Positions 1 to 7,018 of a stretch of DNA of 13,178 nucleotides are shown here, in pieces (within the stretch, counting starts at the first letter, position 1; every line of letters begins with the position of its first letter). The translations under genes were made by a program, and so were the position numbers. The notes beneath the pieces were generated by a model. The model had not been told where the DNA came from and did not search any database. It saw only the letters and a program-made list of their open reading frames with translations. The DNA comes from Rhodospirillales bacterium (lineage in GTDB: Bacteria; Pseudomonadota; Alphaproteobacteria; UBA828), in assembly GCA_026712885.1 (NCBI GenBank), contig JAPOPO010000085.1:1-13178 (forward strand). The letters are read 5' to 3'.

Positions 1-202
1 GCGCGCCGGAGATCGGGCCGAAGATCACGATCAGCACCACCAGAATCGCGCCAGTTGGGATTGTGTTGCCGAGCAGAGCGAGCGCGACGTTCCCGCCGGA
101 GAGCGTCTCGCCCATGATGCCTGAGCCGACGACGACGGCGAGCAGCAGCAGCGTCCCCAGCCACTCCGCGAAGAGCCGCCGCCCAAGGTCGAACCGTTCC
201 AT
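1..202 (-). CDS. Aquaporin/MIP-family channel, N-terminal 67 residues (cut by window edge)
   Basis: This is the start of a leftward gene that continues beyond base 1. The visible protein begins MERFDLGRRLFAEWLGTLLL, the usual first transmembrane helix of MIP-family channels. A second hydrophobic stretch follows and the window ends inside GPISGA, the stretch that precedes the first pore motif (HFNPAV) in this family. The NPA motif itself lies outside the window. The ATG at 202-200 has a purine-rich GGGGAGGGG just upstream. Such channels pass water, glycerol or small uncharged metalloids; alphaproteobacterial members with this N-terminus are sometimes found in arsenic operons, but nothing here shows that. 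It is divergent from the hydantoinase gene and may share the palindromic site between them. The family call is fairly secure; the substrate is unknown. Confidence 0.82.
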   Translation of the reverse strand, partial: MERFDLGRRLFAEWLGTLLLLAVVVGSGIMGETLSGGNVALALLGNTIPTGAILVVLIVIFGPISGA

Positions 203-321
203 CCCCTCCCCCGGATTCCTTCGACTTGTTCGCGCGAATCAAGTGGCCCCGGCGATCCAATGCCAGCAAGGCCGATGCGGATGTCGAACCGCTCAAGCCC
301 GCTCGTCCGTCATGCCCTTGG

Positions 322-349
322 TTCGGTATTTCCCGAAATACCGAAATAC
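322..349. promoter_or_regulatory. Perfect 10-bp inverted repeat with tandem 8-bp repeat; candidate operator
   Basis: TTCGGTATTT at 322-331 and AAATACCGAA at 336-345 are exact reverse complements separated by CCCG. The right arm overlaps a perfect tandem repeat of CGAAATAC (334-341 and 342-349), so three half-sites are present, one inverted and two direct. The site is AT-rich against GC-rich surroundings. It lies about 120 bp from both the aquaporin start (202) and the hydantoinase start (471). This is the geometry of a shared operator for a dimeric repressor or activator. The regulator cannot be named and is not encoded in the window. Confidence 0.6.
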
Positions 350-459
350 ATTCGTGACAACCACGTTGCAGTTGCATGACAACCCATGTGCGAGCGCCCG
401 GGAATGCCCCGTTTGACCCCCGCCCGCGTCGGTGAATAATCGGCGCCGATCCAAGCGGC

Positions 460-464
460 AGGAG
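460..464 (+). promoter_or_regulatory. Ribosome binding site that decides the hydantoinase start
   Basis: AGGAG at 460-464 lies six bases before the GTG at 471. The upstream in-frame GTG at 432 has no comparable site, so this supports the shorter protein. Confidence 0.6.
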
Positions 465-470
465 CGCGCG

Positions 471-2510
471 GTGGGCCGACTGGCAACCGACATCGGTGGA
501 ACCTTTACCGATCTCGTTTACTTCGACGAGGACACCGGCGCGCTCAGCCTCGCCAAGTCGCTGAGCACGCCGGACGATCTCACGCGGGGCGTGCTCGACA
601 CCATCGATCAGGCGGAACTCGACGCCGATGCCGTGGACTATTTCGTTCACGGCGGGACAACCGTCATCAATGCCATCACGGAGCGAACCGGCGCGAAGAC
701 CGCGCTGGTCACCACCGAGGGCTTTCGCGACGTGCTGGAGATCGCGCGCGGCAACCGCCCCGATCTCTACAACCTGCGCTACCGCAAGGAGGTCCCCTTC
801 GTGCCGCGCCGGCTGCGCTTCGAGGTGCGCGAGCGAGTCGATGCCAGGGGCCGCGTCCGCGTGCCGCTGCATCTCGAAGATCTCGATCGCGTGATCGAGG
901 TATGCCGCGCCCAAGGGGTGGAGGCGATCGCGATCCAGTTCCTCCATTCCTACGCCGCGCCCGCGCACGAGGAGGAAACGGCGGCATATTTGCGCGAGCG
1001 GCTCAACGGCGTCGCAATAGCCGCCTCTCACGAAATCACCCGCGAGTGGCGCGAGTACGAGCGCGCGAACACCGCCGTGCTCAACGCCTACGTGCAGCCC
1101 ATCGTGCAGCGCTACTTCGACACCCTGGAGGCCGGCATCGACAGGCTCGGGCTCGACTGCCCGATGATGGCGATGCAGTCGAACGGCGGCACCACGAGCT
1201 TCGGCTGGGCCCGTGAGCATCCGATCACGCTGCTGGAATCGGGGCCGGCGGCGGGCGTCAACGGCGCAGCGCTGATTGGCCGGCTCTGCGACGAGCCCAA
1301 CGTGATCTATCTCGACATCGGCGGTACGACCGCCAAGTGCTCCACCATTGAGGGCGGCGAGCCCAAGGTCACCACCGACTACCGGCTGGAGGCGACGCGC
1401 ATCCGCTACGGCTACCCGGTGCGGGTGCCAGTGATCGACATCGTGGAGATCGGCGCCGGCGGCGGCTCCATCGCCTGGTTCGACGAGGGCGGCACGCTCT
1501 GCGTCGGGCCTCGCAGCGCGGGTGCTGATCCCGGGCCCACCTGCTACAGCCGCGGCGGCACCGAGCCCACCGTGACCGACGCCAAGCTCATCACCGGCGT
1601 GCTCAACCCGGCGAATTTCGCCGGTGGGCAGTTCTCCCTCGACGCCGAACTGGCGCGGACTGCCATGGGCAAGATCGCCGAGGGATTGGACTGCAGCGTC
1701 GACGAGGCGGCGGTCGCCGTGATCCGCCTGGTGGACGCCAACATGATCAACGCACTCAAGCTGGTGTCGATCCAGCGCGGCCACGACCCACGCGACTTCG
1801 CGCTGATGGTGGGCGGTGGCGGCGGCGCCATGCACGGCGCGAGCCTCGGCCGCGAGCTCGGCGTGAAGGAGATCGCGGTGCCGCGCCATCCGGGCCTCTT
1901 CTCGGCCTGGGGAATGCTTGCGACCGCGCCCCGGCGGGATTTCATGCGGACGGCGCTGCAGCGGGCGGACACCCTCGACATCACGGATGTGCTGGCGCTC
2001 TTCGCGGAGCTGCACGAGGAAGCGGAGCGTTACTTCAGGTCCGAAGGTGGGCGCGGCACCTTCAGCGCCGCCTGCCATCTCGACATGCGCTATGGCGGTC
2101 AGGAACACGCGGTGACGATCCCGATCGACCTCGACGGTGCGAGCCGCGAGTCGATCCTCGATGCGTTTCACGCCGCGCACGAGCGCGCCTACACCTTCCG
2201 CCTCGCTGACACGCCCGTCGAGCTGGTCACCTTCCGCCTCAGCGCCTCCGCCGATGTCGCCCGGCCGGAACTGACCCCGTGGACCGCTGACGGGCGTTCG
2301 GCTGAAGCGGCGACGCGGGACGGGCGCACGGTCGATTTCGGCGAGGACGGCCGGCACGAGACTCGCGTCTACGATCGCGACCTGCTGCCGCCGGGCTTCG
2401 AGGCAGACGGCCCGGTCATCGTCGAGGAGCCGTCCTCGACCACTCTGGTCTGCCCCGGCCAGCGCGTCCGGGTGGACGATCTGGGCTTTCTCAGAATCAC
2501 CGAAGCATGA
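471..2510 (+). CDS. hyuA: Hydantoinase/oxoprolinase family protein, HyuA-type subunit
   Basis: The protein belongs to the N-methylhydantoinase A / 5-oxoprolinase / acetone-acetophenone carboxylase alpha family. These are ATP-using cytosolic enzymes that open cyclic amides or activate ketones for carboxylation. From the GTG at 471 it is 679 residues, a normal length for HyuA. The first ATP-fold motif, ATDIGGTFTDLV, is at residues 5-16 and the second, YLDIGGTTAK, at 280-289. ESGPAAG (256-262) and the glycine-rich GGGGGAMHG further on are typical. The start at 471 places DIGGTFTD near the N-terminus as in relatives; an in-frame GTG at 432 would add a basic 13-residue leader. Family members usually work with a HyuB subunit, yet the next gene is an alcohol dehydrogenase and the upstream gene is divergent, so no HyuB is adjacent. 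The family is certain; the substrate (hydantoin, oxoproline, ketone or other) cannot be told. Confidence 0.9.
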   Translation: MGRLATDIGGTFTDLVYFDEDTGALSLAKSLSTPDDLTRGVLDTIDQAELDADAVDYFVHGGTTVINAITERTGAKTALVTTEGFRDVLEIARGNRPDLYNLRYRKEVPFVPRRLRFEVRERVDARGRVRVPLHLEDLDRVIEVCRAQGVEAIAIQFLHSYAAPAHEEETAAYLRERLNGVAIAASHEITREWREYERANTAVLNAYVQPIVQRYFDTLEAGIDRLGLDCPMMAMQSNGGTTSFGWAREHPITLLESGPAAGVNGAALIGRLCDEPNVIYLDIGGTTAKCSTIEGGEPKVTTDYRLEATRIRYGYPVRVPVIDIVEIGAGGGSIAWFDEGGTLCVGPRSAGADPGPTCYSRGGTEPTVTDAKLITGVLNPANFAGGQFSLDAELARTAMGKIAEGLDCSVDEAAVAVIRLVDANMINALKLVSIQRGHDPRDFALMVGGGGGAMHGASLGRELGVKEIAVPRHPGLFSAWGMLATAPRRDFMRTALQRADTLDITDVLALFAELHEEAERYFRSEGGRGTFSAACHLDMRYGGQEHAVTIPIDLDGASRESILDAFHAAHERAYTFRLADTPVELVTFRLSASADVARPELTPWTADGRSAEAATRDGRTVDFGEDGRHETRVYDRDLLPPGFEADGPVIVEEPSSTTLVCPGQRVRVDDLGFLRITEA

Positions 2511-2535
2511 ACCGGCGGTGACCGGGGCTGTCGCC

Positions 2536-3531
2536 ATGCGCGCCATGGTCTATCGCGGCGACGGCCCCGCACTCGCGCTGGAGGAGCGGCCGGTGCCAGA
2601 GCCCGGCGCAGGCAATGTCCTGGTCCGTGTCTCGGCCTGCGGCGTTTGCCGCACCGACCTTCACGTGGTGGACGGCGACCTCACCGAGCCACGGCTCCCG
2701 GTCGTGCCGGGGCACGAAATCGTGGGGCGCGTCGCGGCGCTCGGCGCCGGCGTCGAGCGGTTTCGCGAAGGGGAGCGCGTCGGCATCCCTTGGCTGGGCT
2801 GGACCTGCGGCTCGTGCCGCTATTGCCGGAGCGGCCGGGAGAACCTGTGTCCGGACGCGCGCTTCACCGGCTACACCCTGGACGGCGGCTACGGCGATTA
2901 CTGCATCGCCGACGAACGCTACTGTTTCCCGCTGGCCGGCAAGCGCGACGACGCCCATTCGGCGCCACTCCTCTGCGCTGGCCTGATCGGCTACCGCGCG
3001 CTCATGATGGCGGGCGATGTCGAGCGCCTCGGTCTCTACGGCTTCGGCGCCGCGGCGCACATTATCGCCCAGGTGGCGCGGGCCCAGGGGCGCCGCGTGT
3101 TCGCCTTCGTCCGGCCGGGCGATGGCGCGGCCATGGACTTTGCCCGGAGCCTCGGCGCCGAATGGGCCGGCGCATCGGACGAGGCACCGCCGGAGGAGCT
3201 GGACGCGGCGCTGCTGTTCGCGCCGGTGGGTGCGCTGGTGCCGGCGGCGCTCCGCGCCATCGTGCCCGGAGGCACCGTGGTCTGCGCCGGCATCCACATG
3301 AGCGACATCCCCGCCTTCCCCTACGAGCTCCTGTGGCGGGAGCGGCGCATCGTCTCGGTCGCGAACCTCACGCGACGCGATGGCGAGGATTTCTTGGCGC
3401 TCGCCGCATGCACGGAAATCGAGATGCACATCGAGCCCATGCCGCTTGCCGAGGCCAACACCGCTCTCGATCGCCTGCGCGCGGGCCGCCTTCAGGGCGC
3501 CGCGGTGCTCAGCATGGATGAGGGCGGCTGA
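2536..3531 (+). CDS. Zinc-dependent alcohol dehydrogenase (MDR superfamily)
   Basis: A medium-chain dehydrogenase of 331 residues that oxidises an alcohol or reduces an aldehyde with NAD(P). The N-terminal GroES-like domain holds catalytic-zinc ligands Cys38 (in CGVCRTDLH) and His60-Glu61 (PGHE), with Cys147 as the likely third ligand. The structural zinc site is complete: Cys91, Cys94, Cys97 and Cys105 in CGSCRYCRSGRENLC. The Rossmann motif GLYGFGAAAH is at about 166-175. The pattern resembles the single-chain cinnamyl-alcohol-dehydrogenase-like bacterial group. ATG 2536 is preferred because relatives begin close to MRAMVY; an in-frame GTG at 2518 would add six residues, and neither has a strong ribosome site. 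It lies 25 bp after the hydantoinase stop, so the two are probably co-transcribed and may act in one catabolic route. Its stop is three bases from that of the convergent hydrolase. The substrate is unknown. Confidence 0.9.
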   Translation: MRAMVYRGDGPALALEERPVPEPGAGNVLVRVSACGVCRTDLHVVDGDLTEPRLPVVPGHEIVGRVAALGAGVERFREGERVGIPWLGWTCGSCRYCRSGRENLCPDARFTGYTLDGGYGDYCIADERYCFPLAGKRDDAHSAPLLCAGLIGYRALMMAGDVERLGLYGFGAAAHIIAQVARAQGRRVFAFVRPGDGAAMDFARSLGAEWAGASDEAPPEELDAALLFAPVGALVPAALRAIVPGGTVVCAGIHMSDIPAFPYELLWRERRIVSVANLTRRDGEDFLALAACTEIEMHIEPMPLAEANTALDRLRAGRLQGAAVLSMDEGG

Positions 3532-3534
3532 GGC

Positions 3535-4410
3535 TCAGAGAGAGACGCCCATCTGTGCCATCGTTGCCCGCGTGAGCTCGCTGTCAGGCTCCCGCAATTG
3601 GTCCGCCATGGTGAAGTGATTGAAGCCGGGGAGTTCCAAGCGGCTAAGCGGGTAACCGTGCGCTTCCCACACCGCCGCCATGGCATCGGCCTGGCGTTCG
3701 TATTCCTCCGACTCGATGTCGCCCGAAACCAGCATGAGCGGCGCTTCCACCGGGTAGCTCTGCAGGATCGGACTGTTGCGTCGTGCCTCGGCCTCGTCCA
3801 TGCCGAGCTTGTCATTGAGGTAGCAGAGCCGGATGGGCTCCAGGTCATAGATGCCCGAGATAGACACTGCGCTCTTGACGAGATCGGCGGGCAAGTCGGC
3901 GCCGAAGTCCGGCCAGTCGGTCGCGAGCAGCATGGCGGCGAGGTGCCCGCCCGCCGATTGGCCGAGCGTATGGATGCGGGACGGATCGCCCCCGAACGAG
4001 GCGGCATTACGCCAGACCCACGCCGCAGCAGCGCGGTTCTGCCGCACGATCTCGTCCATGCGGTATTCCGGCGCGAGGCCGTAGTTGACGACCACCGTGG
4101 CCACCCCGTGAGGCCGGCAGCCCTCCGCCACGAAACTGTCGTGATGCTTGTCGAGCGAATACCAGTAGCCGCCGTGGACCATGATCAGGATCGGCGCGCC
4201 GGGCCGCTCCGCCGGGAAGATGTCGAGGGTCTCGACCGGAAGATCGCCGTAGTCGACATCCCGCGCGCCCGGAAGGGCTGCGCGGGTCTCCGCGCTCCAG
4301 TCCAGCCAGCGCTCGAAATAATCGACGTATTCGGGGATGCGCGCGCGGTTGTTGTACTGGGCGTCGAGCGCCGCCCGATCGTAGCCGCGAAAGATGACCT
4401 CTCCGCTCAT
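3535..4410 (-). CDS. Alpha/beta hydrolase, arylformamidase (kynurenine formamidase)-like
   Basis: A 291-residue cytosolic hydrolase without signal peptide. The oxyanion-hole motif HGGYW is at residues 79-83, the nucleophile elbow GQSAGG puts the catalytic serine at 152, and Asp231 (in SGDIESEEY) and His265 (in FNHFTM) complete the triad. HGGYW and the N-terminal FRGYDRAALDAQYNNRARIP are characteristic of the kynurenine-formamidase-like / esterase-lipase group, whose members cleave N-formyl or ester bonds. The ATG at 4410-4408 is chosen because AGGGAGGG lies four bases upstream; an ATG at 4449 would add 13 residues. It is convergent with the hydantoinase-dehydrogenase pair and divergent from the SCO gene. 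No other tryptophan-pathway gene is visible, so true kynurenine formamidase activity is only one option; an esterase or amidase linked to the facing catabolic genes is equally possible. Confidence 0.85.
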   Translation of the reverse strand: MSGEVIFRGYDRAALDAQYNNRARIPEYVDYFERWLDWSAETRAALPGARDVDYGDLPVETLDIFPAERPGAPILIMVHGGYWYSLDKHHDSFVAEGCRPHGVATVVVNYGLAPEYRMDEIVRQNRAAAAWVWRNAASFGGDPSRIHTLGQSAGGHLAAMLLATDWPDFGADLPADLVKSAVSISGIYDLEPIRLCYLNDKLGMDEAEARRNSPILQSYPVEAPLMLVSGDIESEEYERQADAMAAVWEAHGYPLSRLELPGFNHFTMADQLREPDSELTRATMAQMGVSL

Positions 4411-4414
4411 CCCA

Positions 4415-4422
4415 CCCTCCCT
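4415..4422 (-). promoter_or_regulatory. Ribosome binding site deciding the hydrolase start
   Basis: On the minus strand AGGGAGGG lies four bases before the ATG at 4410. It favours this start over the upstream ATG at 4449. Confidence 0.6.
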
Positions 4423-4528
4423 GTAGCTGTCTCTCTCAAGTGTAGCCATTTTCCGCCCCGGCCATCGACCGCAGCGGTGCGGCGCACTACATTACGGTGC
4501 CGGCAAGTGAAGCGAGAGGAACGCGCCC

Positions 4529-5095
4529 ATGCACCGCTTGTTCCACGTGATGATCGCCGCTGCCGCCGCCATCGGCGCAGCACTGTGGATCGGACTGCCG
4601 GCCGCGCAAGCCGCCTCCATCGGGGGCTCCTTCGAGCTCATCGACCACACCGGGAAGACGGTCACCGAGGAGAGCTTCGACGACCGCTACCTGCTGGTCT
4701 ATTTCGGCTACGCCTACTGCCCGGACGTCTGCCCGACGGAGCTGCTGATCATGGGCCAGGCCGTGGACGAGCTTGGAGAGCTCGGCGAGGAGGTCCAGCC
4801 GCTCTTCGTCACGGTCGACCCGGTGCGCGATACGGTCGAATACCTGGCCGACTATGTGCCCTCGTTCCATCCGCGCCTGGTCGGGCTGACGGGCAGCGAC
4901 GAGCAGATTCATGCCGCCGCAAGGGCCTACCGGGTCTACTACCGGCTCAACGAGCCGGACGAGGACGGCAACTATCTGGTCGACCACACCTCGTACATCT
5001 ACTTCATGGACCCCGACGGCGATTACTTGACCCACTTCGTCTTCGGACAGGGGCCGGAGAAGATGGCGGAGATCATCCGCAAGCACCTGGATTGA
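4529..5095 (+). CDS. SCO1/SenC/PrrC-family copper chaperone
   Basis: A 188-residue thioredoxin-fold protein of the SCO family, which delivers copper to the CuA centre of cytochrome oxidase and in some bacteria affects cbb3 oxidase assembly or redox signalling. The N-terminus has a hydrophobic segment (about residues 7-28, ending AAQAAS) that is either a cleaved signal peptide or a membrane anchor. The mature domain is therefore periplasmic. The copper ligands are all present: CPDVCP gives Cys64 and Cys68, and His153 lies in VDHTSYIYF. TVDPVRDT (about 95-102) is also a family hallmark. GAGAGGA eight bases upstream is a good ribosome site. fixL begins 22 bp after its stop, so it is probably the first gene of a sco-fixL-fixJ operon. 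This recalls the Rhodobacter prr locus, where the SCO protein PrrC sits beside the PrrBA redox two-component system. Confidence 0.92.
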   Translation: MHRLFHVMIAAAAAIGAALWIGLPAAQAASIGGSFELIDHTGKTVTEESFDDRYLLVYFGYAYCPDVCPTELLIMGQAVDELGELGEEVQPLFVTVDPVRDTVEYLADYVPSFHPRLVGLTGSDEQIHAAARAYRVYYRLNEPDEDGNYLVDHTSYIYFMDPDGDYLTHFVFGQGPEKMAEIIRKHLD

Positions 5096-5117
5096 GCCGG
5101 CAGAGCAGGGCGGGCGA

Positions 5118-6266
5118 ATGGCGGATTCGGGGGACAACACCGCCGTTATCGCCGCGGCGCGGGAGCGCGAAGAACGCCTGCGCTCAATCACCCGGACAGC
5201 TCCGGACGCCGTCGTCATCATCGACGAGAGCGGCATTATCGATACGGTCAATCCGGCGGCGGAACGCCTGTTCGGCTATTCGAGCGCCGAGCTTGTCGGT
5301 CAGAACGTCAAGATCCTGATGCCCTCGCCCCACCGGGAAGCGCACGATGCCCACCTGTCGCGCTACCGCGAAACCGGCGAGAGGCGCGTCATCGGCATCG
5401 GGCGCGTCGTGGTCGGCAGGCGCAAGGACGGCACCACGTTCCCGGCGCGTCTCGCGATCGGCGAAATCGAGCTCGATCAGGGGCGGTTGTTCACCGGGTT
5501 TCTCCACGACGTCACCGAGCGGGAGAACATTCAGCGCCGCGCCGGCATCCTCCAGCAGGAGCTCATGCACGCCTCGCGTCTCTCCGCGATGGGGGAGATG
5601 GCGTCGGGCATTGCGCATGAGCTGAACCAGCCGCTCACGGCCGTCATGAACTACACGCGGGCGGCACGGCGGCGGCTCGACCGCGATGAAGTGGACGCGG
5701 CGCCCATCGCCGACCTCGTGGACAAGGCCGGACAGCAGGCCGAACGGGCGGCGGAAATCATCAAGCGGCTGCGGGGCTTCATCAAGAAGGACGAGAGCGA
5801 ACGCCGCCTCGAGCCGATCAATGCAGTCGTGGAGGAGGCGGCGGCGCTGGCCCTGATCGGCGCGAGCGACCGCGATATCGAGCTGATCTTTTCGTTGGAC
5901 GATGCGTTGCCGCCAGTCCTGATCGACCGCATCGAGGTGCAGCAGGTCGTGCTCAACATCCTGCGCAACGCAATCGAGGCGTTCGAGGGATCGGGCGAAC
6001 GAGAAATTCGCATCTCCACCAAGCTGACCGGCCCGCACGAGGTCCGGGTCGATATCAGAGACAACGGCCCCGGCCTCGCGCCAAGCATCGTGGACAATCC
6101 CTTCCGCCCCTTCCAGACCACCAAGGCCGATGGCTTGGGGATCGGCCTCGCCATCAGCCGCACGATCATCGACGCCCACGGCGGGCGCCTCTGGGCGGAG
6201 AACGCCCCGGAGGGCGGCGCCGCGTTCCAATTCCTGTTGCCGGTCGGGGACGGGGCCGATGAATGA
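5118..6266 (+). CDS. fixL: Oxygen-sensing histidine kinase FixL
   Basis: A 382-residue soluble kinase with no transmembrane segment, like the Bradyrhizobium-type FixL rather than the membrane-bound Sinorhizobium type. A haem-binding PAS domain occupies about residues 20-135. The proximal haem histidine is His76 in REAHDAHLSRY, and the haem-pocket arginines matching Bradyrhizobium Arg206 and Arg220 are Arg82 and Arg96. The position of Bradyrhizobium His214 is Arg90. The dimerisation/phosphoacceptor domain follows with His167 in GIAHELNQPL. The ATPase domain has an N box (LNILRNAIEA, Asn284), G1 (DNGPGL, 315-320), F box (FRPFQTTK) and G2 (GLGIGLAI). When oxygen leaves the haem the kinase phosphorylates FixJ. 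It overlaps the fixJ start by eight bases, indicating translational coupling. Only one PAS domain is present and the N-terminal extension is short. Confidence 0.95.
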   Translation: MADSGDNTAVIAAAREREERLRSITRTAPDAVVIIDESGIIDTVNPAAERLFGYSSAELVGQNVKILMPSPHREAHDAHLSRYRETGERRVIGIGRVVVGRRKDGTTFPARLAIGEIELDQGRLFTGFLHDVTERENIQRRAGILQQELMHASRLSAMGEMASGIAHELNQPLTAVMNYTRAARRRLDRDEVDAAPIADLVDKAGQQAERAAEIIKRLRGFIKKDESERRLEPINAVVEEAAALALIGASDRDIELIFSLDDALPPVLIDRIEVQQVVLNILRNAIEAFEGSGEREIRISTKLTGPHEVRVDIRDNGPGLAPSIVDNPFRPFQTTKADGLGIGLAISRTIIDAHGGRLWAENAPEGGAAFQFLLPVGDGADE

Positions 6267-6885
6267 ACGGGCCGCCGTCGTCGCGGTCATCGACGACGAC
6301 GATGCGGTGCGCGATTCCCTGGGCGCATTGCTGGAGGCTGCAGGCTACGACGTCGATACCTACGACTCAGGCCGGGCCTTCCTGAGCGCCCTGTCGCAGG
6401 CCTCGCCTGCCTGCGCCCTCGTCGACGTGCGGATGCCGGAGATGGACGGGCTGGAGTTGCAGCAACGGCTGGCCTACACGGCGCCGTCACTGCCCGTCAT
6501 CATCATCACCGGCCACGGCGACATTGCGATGGCAGTGAGAGCGATTAAGGCCGGCGCCGTCGATTTCGTCGAAAAGCCGTTCACGGACCGCACCATTCTC
6601 GACGGAATCGCGCAGGCGCTCGCCTCGCGCGAGGAGGCCCTGAGCCGTGAGACTCGGCGACGCGAAATAGAACGCCGGCTCGGCCGCCTGACTACGCGCG
6701 AGCGCGAGGTCTTCGAACGGCTCGCCCGCGGTAGCTCCAACAAGGTTGTTGCCCGCGAGCTGGGTATCAGCCCACGCACGGTCGAAGTGCACCGCGCGCG
6801 GGTCATGGAGAAGTTGCAGGCGCCGAGCCTCTCGCACCTGGTCCGCATGGCTGTGATCGCGCAAGTGGACATGGGCGATATCTGA
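6259..6885 (+). CDS. fixJ: Response regulator FixJ
   Basis: A 208-residue two-domain regulator. The receiver domain (about 5-120) has the acidic pocket DDDD at 12-15, phosphoacceptor Asp56 in LVDVRMPEMDG, Thr84 in ITGHGD and Lys106 in EKPF. A linker leads to a LuxR/NarL-type helix-turn-helix at about 141-200 (LTTREREVFERLARG; SNKVVARELGISPRTVEVHR). The ATG at 6259 lies inside the last codons of fixL, with stop and start overlapping (6259-6266). Upstream in-frame starts would run through the kinase gene and are rejected. FixJ is activated by FixL under low oxygen and in known systems switches on fixK. A fixK-like gene and a palindrome lie directly downstream, matching that circuit. Confidence 0.95.
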   Translation: MNERAAVVAVIDDDDAVRDSLGALLEAAGYDVDTYDSGRAFLSALSQASPACALVDVRMPEMDGLELQQRLAYTAPSLPVIIITGHGDIAMAVRAIKAGAVDFVEKPFTDRTILDGIAQALASREEALSRETRRREIERRLGRLTTREREVFERLARGSSNKVVARELGISPRTVEVHRARVMEKLQAPSLSHLVRMAVIAQVDMGDI

Positions 6886-6913
6886 TCGGCCCATCGCGCC
6901 GCTTCGTCCTATC

Positions 6914-6935
6914 GCGTAAGGGAAACTCCCTACGC
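6914..6935. promoter_or_regulatory. Imperfect palindrome upstream of the fixK-like gene; putative FixJ binding site
   Basis: GCGTAAGGGA (6914-6923) and TCCCTACGC (6927-6935) form an inverted repeat with one extra A in the left arm. It lies 84-105 bases before the fixK start, where a class of activator acting from about -60 would sit. Known FixJ sites in fixK promoters are of the GTAAG...CTTAC kind, which this resembles. I recalled this resemblance rather than aligned it, so the assignment is inference. Confidence 0.5.
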
Positions 6936-7001
6936 AACCAACCGAATTACATGGTGCGGCCAAACGCACCACATTCCGCGCCGGAGACCCGAGGCGGACG
7001 C

Positions 7002-7009
7002 GGGGAGGA
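7002..7009 (+). promoter_or_regulatory. Ribosome binding site deciding the fixK start
   Basis: GGGGAGGA at 7002-7009 directly abuts the ATG at 7010, which is too close. It lies nine bases before the ATG at 7019, so the second ATG is the better start. Confidence 0.5.
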
Positions 7010-7018
7010 ATGCCCACG

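Noticed and set aside
354..385. Direct repeat TGACAACC (355-362 and 378-385) downstream of the palindrome.
   Set aside because: An eight-base repeat 23 bases apart is weak on its own; it might be a second regulatory element but nothing else supports it.
63..416. A small plus-strand frame over the aquaporin start and the intergenic region.
   Set aside because: It overlaps the aquaporin gene in antisense and has a Ser/Pro/Arg-rich translation with no ribosome site.
2497..3429. A 310-codon minus-strand frame opposite the alcohol dehydrogenase.
   Set aside because: The plus-strand protein has complete zinc and NAD motifs; the antisense translation shows no recognisable domain.
3598..5319. A 573-codon plus-strand frame spanning the hydrolase, SCO and fixL starts.
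   Set aside because: It crosses three well-supported genes in other frames and its translation is Arg-rich without motifs.
5184..6290. A 368-codon minus-strand frame opposite fixL.
   Set aside because: fixL has every kinase and haem motif on the plus strand; the antisense frame is a shadow.
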